The position numbers and the translations under genes are program-made. A stretch of DNA of 64,000 nt, taken from Anaerolineae bacterium (lineage in GTDB: Bacteria > Chloroflexota > Anaerolineae > Aggregatilineales > Aggregatilineaceae). Positions 51,916-59,621 of the stretch are shown piece after piece; positions within the stretch are counted from its first letter, which is position 1, and every line of letters begins with the position of its first letter. The notes under the pieces were generated by a model, which was given only the letters and a program-made list of their open reading frames with translations, was not told the DNA's origin and did not search any database. The stretch spans positions 165,923-229,922 of the forward strand of contig JAHDWP010000002.1 of NCBI GenBank assembly GCA_023382715.1, given 5' to 3'.

Positions 51916-51926
51916 GTAGCAATCGG
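51901..51926 (+). terminator. Hairpin across the stop codon of the small basic gene
   Basis: CCGATTGC (51901-51908) pairs with GCAATCGG (51919-51926), with the TAA in the loop; CGGCTGTTTTG follows. It may stop or stabilise the transcript. Confidence 0.5.
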
Positions 51927-51959
51927 CGGCTGTTTTGTCATAACAGTCACACGCCAGGG

Positions 51960-51999
51960 GACAAGCCCGCACATCATCCGTGCGGGCTTGTCTCTTTCA
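51960..51999 (+). terminator. Rho-independent terminator
   Basis: Perfect 13-bp stem GACAAGCCCGCAC/GTGCGGGCTTGTC (51960-51992) with a 7-base loop, followed by TCTTTC. It ends the small basic gene. Confidence 0.85.
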
Positions 52000-52035
52000 T
52001 GGGGCGGTGCGCCAGTGCCCTTGACGCACAGGCGA

Positions 52036-54021
52036 TCAGGGTGTGGGCGCGGTCACGGTGACCGGCGCGAAGGCTGGCTGGCCCGCGTAGGCCAGCAGCA
52101 CGGCGCTCGGCGCGCCCTCCGCCAGCCAGTAGAGGGCCGGCTGCGGCTGGGTTGCGCGCAGGGCCAGCGCATCCCCGCCCGCGCGGAATGCCTCGACCAG
52201 CGCCAGGCCGCTCGGCACCACGCTGAACAGCACGCCGCTGCCGTCCGGCGCAGGGGCGATGCGCCCCACCGCGCGCCCCTGCCCGCGCCAGATCAAGGTC
52301 TGCGCGCCGCTCGCCACGTCCAGGCGGACGAGCGCCAGATCGTACACGCCGACTTCCACCGGCCAGCGCCCGAAGGCAGCCTCCGCCTCCGCGCGCTCTG
52401 CCGGGTCATCGAGCGCCACCCGATCCACGAGAGTTTCAGTCGCGTAGAGGATCGCCGTCCCGTCCGCTGTCCAGGCCAGGGCGCGCACGGCGCTGTCGGC
52501 GGGCAGATCGTCCCGCTCCCCGCTGGCCAGGTCGAGCACGGCGATGCCCACATCCGTCCGCGCGGCCAGGCGCGCCCCGTCCGGCGCCATCACCGCGCCG
52601 CGCAGATCGGCATCGAGCGATTGCGCTTCGCCTGTCGCCGGGGCGAGCAAAGTCAAGCCGCCCGCGCAGCGCGTCGAGACGACGAAGCGCCCATCCGGCA
52701 GCCAGGCCAGCACCGCCGCGCCATCGCCCGGCCCGGCCTCGGCGGCGGTCACTTCGTCGGCGGGATCGGCGCTGGGTGGGGCGCAGTCGTCGCTGAAGGC
52801 GAAGGTCGCCAGGCGCTCGGCATCTCCGCCCAGGGCGGGCACCGCATCAATGGCCAGCAGCGCGCCGTCCGCCCCTTGCTGTGCGCCGTTGCTGCTCACG
52901 TAGGCGATGCGCGCGCTGTCCGCGCTCCACGCCGCCGGGAAGCGCGCGTCCACCTTCTGCGCGACACGGCGCGGCGACAGCCCGGCGGCGGTGTCCATCG
53001 TGCGCAGCTCACTGTTGCTGGCGTCCACATAGGCCAGCAGCAGGCCGTTCGGCGCGAAGCCGACATAGCGCCGATCGAAGGTGGGCACGGTGGTCAGGCC
53101 GCGCCCCGGCACGTCGTTGAGCGCGCCCAGGAACACGTCCCCGGCGAAGTGCAGGGCCAGCGGCAGAGCGGAGCGCTCAGCGGCGGCGGCATCGCCGCTG
53201 CCCTCGGCTGGAACGGTGGCCCCCGCCGGGCTGAACTGGCTGAGCATATTCTCGAAGCGGATGTTCCACTGGTCGAATTCCGCGCCGGGCGCCCATTGCA
53301 GCACGCGATAGGCGCTGCCAAGCTGGACGAAGGCCGACACGCGCCAGCCGCGCGTCCCGCCATCGCAGGGCGTCTCGTAGCGCGTTGAGCGGCCCGCCGT
53401 GCCGGCAGGCTGGCGGCTCGTCGGGGCATCGCTGCGACCTGCGCCGGCCAGGTAGTCGTCGAGCAACTGGTCGGGCGTCACCCCGGCGGCGACGCGCCCC
53501 AGCGCAGTGACAACCATGCCGGGCAGCGCGCAGTCGGTGGACGGCCCTGGCGCGAAGAGCGTCTCGGCGTCGCTGCCGGTGCTGAAGACCAGCCAGGAGT
53601 CCGGCACCAGGATCGAGAAGTCGCGCCCGGCGTAGGTGCTCATGCGCACCTCTGGGGCGATGTTCACCGACCCGCACAGCACGGCGGGAGCGCCGCCCAG
53701 GCCGCTGTGCACCTCATAGCGCACCATGTTGTCGAAGGTGAAGTTCCAGCGGTAGCCGTGTACCACCCCCGGCGTGATCGCCTGGCCCGGCGTCGGGCAG
53801 CCCAGGCTGGAATCTGGCCAGCTTGTGCTGGAAAAGGTGTACTCGACCAGGATCAGGCCGGGCTTGCCCAGCGTTTGCAGCAGCCAGCTCTGCACAACCG
53901 CCCGCACTGTGTCCATATCGGTCTGCGCGCGGGCGGCGGGCGCCGACGCGACTCCGACAAGCAGCGCGGCCAGCCCGATGATCAGCGCCAGCCGCGCGAC
54001 GTGCCATCTGTGACCTGCCAT
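52036..54021 (-). CDS. Secreted beta-propeller protein
   Basis: A 661-residue exported protein with a signal peptide (about 1-32, ends ARAQ). A first domain (about 33-270) contains several cysteines and a PROKKA-unknown fold; the second part (from about 300) is a run of TolB/WD40-like blades with repeating D-G-x-x-L-A and W-S-x-D-S-x-R-I motifs (FAPNGLLLAYVDASNSELR, AAWSADSARIAYVSSNG, MAPDGARLAARTDVGIAVLD, WTADGTAILYATE). It has no catalytic motif. It probably binds a protein or glycan outside the cell. It is followed by the glycosidase gene 75 bp upstream in the same direction. Confidence 0.75.
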   Translation of the reverse strand: MAGHRWHVARLALIIGLAALLVGVASAPAARAQTDMDTVRAVVQSWLLQTLGKPGLILVEYTFSSTSWPDSSLGCPTPGQAITPGVVHGYRWNFTFDNMVRYEVHSGLGGAPAVLCGSVNIAPEVRMSTYAGRDFSILVPDSWLVFSTGSDAETLFAPGPSTDCALPGMVVTALGRVAAGVTPDQLLDDYLAGAGRSDAPTSRQPAGTAGRSTRYETPCDGGTRGWRVSAFVQLGSAYRVLQWAPGAEFDQWNIRFENMLSQFSPAGATVPAEGSGDAAAAERSALPLALHFAGDVFLGALNDVPGRGLTTVPTFDRRYVGFAPNGLLLAYVDASNSELRTMDTAAGLSPRRVAQKVDARFPAAWSADSARIAYVSSNGAQQGADGALLAIDAVPALGGDAERLATFAFSDDCAPPSADPADEVTAAEAGPGDGAAVLAWLPDGRFVVSTRCAGGLTLLAPATGEAQSLDADLRGAVMAPDGARLAARTDVGIAVLDLASGERDDLPADSAVRALAWTADGTAILYATETLVDRVALDDPAERAEAEAAFGRWPVEVGVYDLALVRLDVASGAQTLIWRGQGRAVGRIAPAPDGSGVLFSVVPSGLALVEAFRAGGDALALRATQPQPALYWLAEGAPSAVLLAYAGQPAFAPVTVTAPTP

Positions 54022-54096
54022 ACATGCTCCTCAGTAAAGCGCAGCCTCACCCCCAACCGCGCTGCGCCGGGCGGGGATGAGACTATCCGTCCTTCC

Positions 54097-55521
54097 CTAC
54101 CGCTTGGGCGCGGCCTCGATCTGCACGAAGGCGGGGCGCAGCGGGTCCTCACCGCCGCGCAGCAGGGCATAGGCGGCGCGCGGATCGCGGGCGTCAATCA
54201 GCTCTTGGTTCGAATAGTTCAGGTTCCACAGGATCAGCGGCCCCATGAAGGGCTTACCCTGGGCGATCTCGAAGGCGCGGAGAATGTAATGCGCCTGGGT
54301 CTGCTGGTCGAGCCACTGCAAGTACGGCGGGTCGTCTGGCGGCGGGGCGGGGTCGCCTTCCAGGGTGGTGAAGCCCTCATAGGTGCCCCAGCCGAACTCG
54401 GTCGCCCACAACTGGCGGCCTGCGTCGCCGCTCTGCTCCATGATCGCGCGGTAGTCTTCGATGGTGTTCAGGAAGAACCACGATGGATGGTTGTTGTAGC
54501 CGGGCGCGCCGCAGTCGGCCTGGCCGCACCAGTGTGCGTCGGGGGCGTTGGCTGCGCCGTAGGGATGGATGCCGATGGCGATGTTCTGATAGGCGGGGTT
54601 GTTCAGCCCTGCTGCGTACATCTGGCGCAGGTACTGGCGGTCGTCAATGGCCGAGACACCGTCGTTGATGCCGGTTGGGGCCAGGCCCGCCGTCACTATG
54701 GTGACGCTGTGTCCGCCCTCACCGGCGCGGATGCCGTTGTAGGCTGCGTCGAAGAGGCGCATGTACTCAGCGCCGCTCAGCGTCCCGCCGTTCCATTCAC
54801 GGCGCAGATTCGGCTCGTTCCACACTTCGATGGCCGAGAAGTACGAATTGCCATAGAGGTCAACGCGCACCTCGCCCATCATGCGCGTCAGGAAGCTGGC
54901 CAGGTCTGCTGGGTCGCGGGGCGGGCCATCTTCTTCCAGAGTGGCGCGCGCCCAGTCCGGCGCTTTGGCGACGCTGATCAGCACCTTGAAGCCTTCCTGG
55001 TTGGCCCGCTGCACGAAGACGCGGTAGCTGTAGAAGGTCTGGCTGAGCGTGCCCCGTTGCGGCTCCAGGATGTCCCAGGCGAATTGCAGCTTGACCCACT
55101 CCACGCCCAGGCGCTTGGCCAGCCAGAGCATGGTCTCGAACCCGTCTACGGACATATCCGGGTTGATCTGGATGCCCATCAGCCCGGCGGTGAGGGTGGG
55201 CAGCGGCGTAGGGCTGACCGTCGGCGTCAGCGAGCCGGCGGGCGTCACAGTCGGTGTGGCCGAGGGGCGCGGCGTGGAAGTGACCGGCTGGGTGGGGGGC
55301 GCGCCAGGGGTGGGCGTGGGCTGTGGCGGCGCGGTGATGATCGGCCCGAAGCCCTGCGTCGGGGTGGGCGCGGCCTGGGCGACGCCTTCGGGGGGAGCGC
55401 CTGCTGCGCCCGGCGAGTCCGCGCCCGACCTGGCAGCGAGCACCTGCGAGCCGATGATCAGGCTGGCAGCCAACACGACGACAAGCCACAGCGCATAAGA
55501 GCGTTGGATTCGGAAGCGCAT
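54097..55521 (-). CDS. Secreted glycoside hydrolase, clan GH-A (GH5/GH39-like)
   Basis: A 474-residue exported enzyme. Signal anchor about 8-29; a Thr/Pro-rich linker (about 45-105, TPTPGAPPTQPVTSTPRP) then a TIM barrel. The acid/base is Glu in AIEVWNEPNLRREW (near 237) and the nucleophile is Glu in LWATEFGWGTYEG (near 375), the pattern of retaining clan A glycosidases. The glycan is unknown. Start is the ATG ending at 55521 with GAGGAAACCTCT before it. It runs with the propeller gene downstream and may act with it on an outside polysaccharide. Confidence 0.85.
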   Translation of the reverse strand: MRFRIQRSYALWLVVVLAASLIIGSQVLAARSGADSPGAAGAPPEGVAQAAPTPTQGFGPIITAPPQPTPTPGAPPTQPVTSTPRPSATPTVTPAGSLTPTVSPTPLPTLTAGLMGIQINPDMSVDGFETMLWLAKRLGVEWVKLQFAWDILEPQRGTLSQTFYSYRVFVQRANQEGFKVLISVAKAPDWARATLEEDGPPRDPADLASFLTRMMGEVRVDLYGNSYFSAIEVWNEPNLRREWNGGTLSGAEYMRLFDAAYNGIRAGEGGHSVTIVTAGLAPTGINDGVSAIDDRQYLRQMYAAGLNNPAYQNIAIGIHPYGAANAPDAHWCGQADCGAPGYNNHPSWFFLNTIEDYRAIMEQSGDAGRQLWATEFGWGTYEGFTTLEGDPAPPPDDPPYLQWLDQQTQAHYILRAFEIAQGKPFMGPLILWNLNYSNQELIDARDPRAAYALLRGGEDPLRPAFVQIEAAPKR

Positions 55522-55712
55522 AGAGGTTTCCTCTGGCTCGACTGGACGGAAAGGGATGTGCAGTGCTGCGCCCGCGCTATACGGCTGCGCTGCGAGCTGA
55601 TCGCGACGCTGGCACTGCGAGCAGACAGAACTATAAAGGAAGCGGCCCCGTTCGGCAAGACTGCGCCGGGAAAACGCAGCGGAATCAGAGGACACCGCAC
55701 CTGTGCCCACAT

Positions 55713-55746
55713 AAAAAGCTTCCGAAGCCAGCAAGACTTCGGAAGC
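55713..55746 (-). terminator. Terminator of hsp20 (CTTCGGAAG repeat)
   Basis: On the minus strand GCTTCCGAAG (55746-55737) pairs with CTTCGGAAGC (55727-55718) around a 9-base loop, and TTTTT follows (55717-55713). It ends hsp20 63 bp after the stop and belongs to the same hairpin family as 7699-7734. Confidence 0.75.
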
Positions 55747-55809
55747 CTGTCACGCTATGAGCCTGGGTTGCGCCCGCCGGTTATCCCGGCGCTGGAGCGA
55801 AGACTGCGC

Positions 55810-56268
55810 TTACGCCGTGCGCACCTCGATGCGCTTGGGCTGAGCTTCCGGGCGCACGGGCACGGCCAGCGTCAGCACGCCGTTCTCGAAGGTGGCCTCG
55901 ATGTGCTCCAGGTCCACCGTGTCGCCGAGGCGCAGGCTGCGCTTGAACGCGCCGGCGCAGCGCTCGCGCACGTGATACTGCGCGCCTTCGCGCTCCTCGG
56001 CGGCCTTGATCTCACCGCTGATGGTCAGCAGATCGCCGTGCACTTCCACGGACACGTCCTCGGCGGTCAGGCCGGGCAGGTCCATGCGGATGGTCACGCC
56101 GGCCTCATTCTGAGTCACGTCCATCGCCGGGCGCAGCATGGGGCGCGCCGTGTCCGTGTTGTAGCGGGCCGGGTTCGACCAGCCCGAACGCCACAGGTCA
56201 TCCACGACCTGGTCGAGCGTGCGATAGCTATGCGGGGTGGGGGCAGCCCAGCGGATAAGTTTCACCAT
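55810..56268 (-). CDS. Hsp20/alpha-crystallin family small heat-shock protein
   Basis: A 152-residue ATP-independent holdase. The alpha-crystallin domain (about 48-140) shows MDVTQNEAGVTIRMDLPGLTAEDV, VEVHGDLLTISGE and FENGVLTLAVPVRPEAQP, followed by the C-terminal I-x-V (KRIEVRTA) that docks on neighbouring subunits. Start ATG 56268 with GGAGAAAAACACC upstream. I see no CIRCE operator in the region before it, so its heat control is unclear. Confidence 0.94.
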   Translation of the reverse strand: MVKLIRWAAPTPHSYRTLDQVVDDLWRSGWSNPARYNTDTARPMLRPAMDVTQNEAGVTIRMDLPGLTAEDVSVEVHGDLLTISGEIKAAEEREGAQYHVRERCAGAFKRSLRLGDTVDLEHIEATFENGVLTLAVPVRPEAQPKRIEVRTA

Positions 56269-56446
56269 GGTGTTTTTCTCCTGATCGTCTGTGGGTAGTC
56301 AGCCGCAACTCGGTCTGTTGCACCAATACGTCTCGTTGCTTCGTTCAAACACTATGATGCCACGCCCGCATAAGAACGGTCTTGGCGCGACATTAGAAGC
56401 GTCTCTGCGCTGCGTAAACGTTGTGCAAGAAAGGGGAAAACCAGCG

Positions 56447-57709
56447 TCAGCGGCGCACAAAAACCGGCGGCCAGCGCCGGATGTGCACCAGCCAGCCCTT
56501 GCAGTCCAGCGCGACGAACCCCGCCGCGGCCAAACGCAGCGCCATGCCCAGCGCCAGCACGGTCGTCAGGCTCAGCGAGGTATTGGCGAGCTGGCTGCCC
56601 AGCAGCGGCCCGACGAAGACCGCCAGCAGCACGACCTGGTTGTAGACGGTCATGAAGCGCGTCAGGTTCTCGGCGGGCGCGTTCTCGCTGAAGTAACCGA
56701 AGAGACTGATGGCCGCCATCGTCCAGCCCGCGCCAGAAAGCATTGCCCCGATCATGGTGAGCGGCAGGCTTGACGCGATGACCAGGACGCCCGCTGCCAC
56801 GCCAGCCACCCCCAGGCCGATGGCGATGACCATCAGCGCGCCGATGCGCCGCACGATGCGATAGGTGACGCTGGCGATGAGCGCCGCTGCCGCCAGCTCC
56901 GCCACCGAATACACCGACATGAACGCCTCATCGGCGCCCAGCTCATTCATCAGGCGCAGCGGGATGATCGCCGAGATGAAGAAGAAGGCAATGTGCACAA
57001 ATGCCGCGATGAGGGCTATGCGGCGGAAAATGGGCGACTGCCAGGGGCGCACCGGCGACTGGTCGGGTGAGGGGATGTCAGCGGGGGCCAGCTCGCGCGT
57101 GCGCTGGATGTTGATGAAGCTGCCCAGCGACAGGACGAAGGACACGACGAACATCACCTGGTAATTGACCGGGAACGGCATCAGCTCCAGCCAGAAGCCA
57201 AAGGCCAGCGTGCTCATCCCCACCGCCAGGTTAAAAGCGAGCGACCGGCGACCGAGCAGCACTGTGAGCCGCGGGGGTTCGACCGCCTGGCGCATCAGCA
57301 CGAGGAACAGCACCGAGCTGATGCCGTTAGCCGCCGCCGGGAGCGCCACCGCGGCAACCAGCCACCAGGGTTGCAGCCCAGAGGGGAACAGGGGGGTGAA
57401 GGCCGGCAGCAGAAAGGTCAGCCGGTAGAGCAGGCCGGGCCACCACATGGCCTGCGTCATGGTGGGATACCGCCCGCGCCACCAGGCCGCCCACGACGAC
57501 GTGATCAGCGCGATCAGCGAGGGCAGCGCGGCTATCCAGCCGAGCAGCGCGGCTGAAGCGTCCAGACGGATGGCGTAGACCGACAGAAAGCGCGCCGTCG
57601 CGGGCACGGCCAGCCCGAACCAGGCGATGTCTCGTACCAGATAACGAAAATTCGCCCGGCTTTGACTGGCGTCCTCTGAGGACGTGGTCGCGTCGTCTTG
57701 GTCGTCCAT
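56447..57709 (-). CDS. MFS transporter
   Basis: A 420-residue Major Facilitator transporter with twelve hydrophobic helices. WFGLAVPATARFLSVYAI and ALLGWIAALPSLIALI open it; WWRGRYPTMTQAM is the cytoplasmic loop 2-3 (a weak A-motif); WTMAAISLFGYFSENAPAENLTRFM is in the second half. It may export a small compound; the substrate is unknown. The start is the ATG ending at 57709, which leaves a charged 30-residue N-terminus. It stands alone. Confidence 0.85.
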   Translation of the reverse strand: MDDQDDATTSSEDASQSRANFRYLVRDIAWFGLAVPATARFLSVYAIRLDASAALLGWIAALPSLIALITSSWAAWWRGRYPTMTQAMWWPGLLYRLTFLLPAFTPLFPSGLQPWWLVAAVALPAAANGISSVLFLVLMRQAVEPPRLTVLLGRRSLAFNLAVGMSTLAFGFWLELMPFPVNYQVMFVVSFVLSLGSFINIQRTRELAPADIPSPDQSPVRPWQSPIFRRIALIAAFVHIAFFFISAIIPLRLMNELGADEAFMSVYSVAELAAAALIASVTYRIVRRIGALMVIAIGLGVAGVAAGVLVIASSLPLTMIGAMLSGAGWTMAAISLFGYFSENAPAENLTRFMTVYNQVVLLAVFVGPLLGSQLANTSLSLTTVLALGMALRLAAAGFVALDCKGWLVHIRRWPPVFVRR

Positions 57710-57938
57710 CACGCTCGTCTTGTTGCCCCCATGCGGCTCACCGCAAACCAGCACCCCGCGACACGATACGTGCCGGGCGTGCTGGCGTTCAGCGCCTTCA
57801 TGATCATCTTGTTTGGCGGGCGTGTCAAGCGCCAGATAGGTGCTTTCTGCACTACGCCTGGCCGACGCCGGCGGAGAGTGGACGGGTTGGCGAAATCCTT
57901 TCGGGCGCAGAAAGGGATGCAGGCGCTCCGCAGCCAGG

Positions 57939-57962
57939 CTTCCGAAGTTGGCAAAACGGAAG
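57939..57962. repeat. Degenerate CTTCGGAAG-family hairpin
   Basis: CTTCCG and CGGAAG arms 12 bases apart, immediately beyond the stop of the alpha/beta hydrolase. Shorter than its relatives. Confidence 0.5.
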
Positions 57963-57965
57963 TCT

Positions 57966-58922
57966 TTAGTGGTTCAGAGAGTCATGATCCAGGATATGTT
58001 TCTGCACGGCGGCGCGAATAGCCGCCTGCTCGACGGCCATGAGCAGGTGGCCCCCTCTCTCGAAACGCACCAGCCGCGCACCGGGAATGGTGGCCGCAGC
58101 GAACTCGGCGTTGTGGAAACGCTGCAGCGTGTCATCTGTGGCGTGGAATATCAGTGTCGGCGCCCGGATTGCGGCGATGCGGCTGCCCGGCAGCGCTGCG
58201 CGATTATCGAACAAAGCGCCGGCGCTCCGCAGCGAAACCGGATTCATCTCCTCGATGATGCGATTGACCAATTCCTTTTGCGCAGGCGCAAGCTCCGCAA
58301 GGATGGCCTCAGAAGCTCCCATAAGACTTATAAACTGTTTCTTGAACAGCTTAGTCAGACCCCAGTAGAGCCAATCATACTTGTAAACAGTGACAAGGGC
58401 GTTACCCTTCTGATCCGCCTGCTGCTGGTCTTCCGAAGAGGCCGTCGCTACGCCGGTTGAGATGAGGATCAACGACGATACCCGTTCGGGATGCAGGGCC
58501 GCAAAGAGCAGCGCTGAAGGCCCCCCGTGAGATACCGCCATCACCGCAGCTTTCTCGATACCCAGATGGTCAAGCAGGGCGGCATAAGCATGCGCCTGGT
58601 CGTCGAAAGTCGCAGCGTCGGGAACGGTTGAGCGCAGGTAGCCAAAGCGGGAAGGAGCAATCCAGTGGAAGCGATCATCGAGGAACGACTGGGCGATGAG
58701 TTCTCCTTGATCGTAACCGCCTCCACTGCCGTGGCTCACCAGCACGTGCGCTCCGCTTCCCCCTTCGCTGTACTCGATGTCACCATGCGGTGACGATATA
58801 ACCACGCTCTTCCCGCGAACCCGTCTATAAGCTTGATTCATGTCGCGGCGGTACGCTGCCGCCCCCAGGCCGCCCGCTGCGAGCAACCCAACGGCACTCC
58901 ATCTCAGCAACCCCCTGGGCAT
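57966..58922 (-). CDS. Alpha/beta hydrolase with N-terminal membrane anchor
   Basis: A 318-residue hydrolase. An N-terminal hydrophobic helix (about 4-24, LLRWSAVGLLAAGGLGAAAY) anchors or exports it. The nucleophile elbow is AVSHGGPSALLFA (Ser), the acid is Asp in IFHATDDTLQRF, and the His is in FERGGHLLMA. HVLVSHGSGGGYDQG is the oxyanion region. It would cleave an ester or amide. The start is the ATG ending at 58922 with GGCGGGGAAG before it. A small membrane protein gene is just upstream in the same direction. Confidence 0.85.
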   Translation of the reverse strand: MPRGLLRWSAVGLLAAGGLGAAAYRRDMNQAYRRVRGKSVVISSPHGDIEYSEGGSGAHVLVSHGSGGGYDQGELIAQSFLDDRFHWIAPSRFGYLRSTVPDAATFDDQAHAYAALLDHLGIEKAAVMAVSHGGPSALLFAALHPERVSSLILISTGVATASSEDQQQADQKGNALVTVYKYDWLYWGLTKLFKKQFISLMGASEAILAELAPAQKELVNRIIEEMNPVSLRSAGALFDNRAALPGSRIAAIRAPTLIFHATDDTLQRFHNAEFAAATIPGARLVRFERGGHLLMAVEQAAIRAAVQKHILDHDSLNH

Positions 58923-59070
58923 CTTCCCCGCCTTTCTCAACGCTACCGGAACCAGAGTGCTCCGCAGAATGGGAACACACGCGAAGAAGCCGCAGCGGAA
59001 GCAGACCAGGCACTCATCAGTGCGGCCCTCTCCGTCACCACAGACCAGAGGAAGCCCCTTGGGCTGCGTA

Positions 59071-59508
59071 TCAGGCTCTGCTCGCTGGCCCTCGCAGGCT
59101 ATCCACACTAACGCGCTTGCTGAAGATCAGCCACAGAAGCACGGCGTCCACGAGAAGTGGGAGAACGGCCCAGCCGGTGAACCAGATAAGCTGTAGCGCG
59201 ATCGAAAAGACTGCCCCGGCGACGGTGAGCCACGCAAACCACTTGCGCGGCACGCGCCACCGCAGAAGAGCCGCCGCCGCCATAAGGAAGCACACGCCGG
59301 ATGTGATCCCCAGGATGGGTGCGAGCGCGTTGCGTCCATCTCTTGAGAGCAGGAGCGTGTCCGCCTCCTCAGCAAACGGCCAGAGCAGTTGGCCGCCCAC
59401 CCACCAGGGAGGCGGGTCATCACCAATCTGGAGAGGAACGAGCGCAGCCAAGTTGAAGTGCGCAGCCAGGACCAACAGGATGACCAGTAAAATCCACATT
59501 TTCTGCAT
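59071..59508 (-). CDS. Small hypothetical membrane protein
   Basis: A 145-residue protein with about four hydrophobic helices (ILLVILLVLAAHFNLAAL, ITSGVCFLMAAAALL, WFAWLTVAGAVFSIALQ, LPLLVDAVLLWLIFS). The loop LQIGDDPPPWWVGGQLLW is tryptophan-rich. Start ATG 59508 with AAGGAGACACCGA before it. I recognise no family. It runs towards the hydrolase gene 148 bp away, so the two may be expressed together. Confidence 0.7.
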   Translation of the reverse strand: MQKMWILLVILLVLAAHFNLAALVPLQIGDDPPPWWVGGQLLWPFAEEADTLLLSRDGRNALAPILGITSGVCFLMAAAALLRWRVPRKWFAWLTVAGAVFSIALQLIWFTGWAVLPLLVDAVLLWLIFSKRVSVDSLRGPASRA

Positions 59509-59621
59509 TCGGTGTCTCCTTCAATCGTGTCGTGAATTTCGTTGTCATGCCGGGCTGATTCGCCTTACACCGTCCGTCAGCAAGGCCACCGAAAGCCGCT
59601 TTCCGCCGGCTGCCGTTTTGC

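Noticed and set aside
56269-56446. CIRCE heat-shock operator before hsp20
   Set aside because: No TTAGCACTC/GAGTGCTAA pair is present in either orientation.
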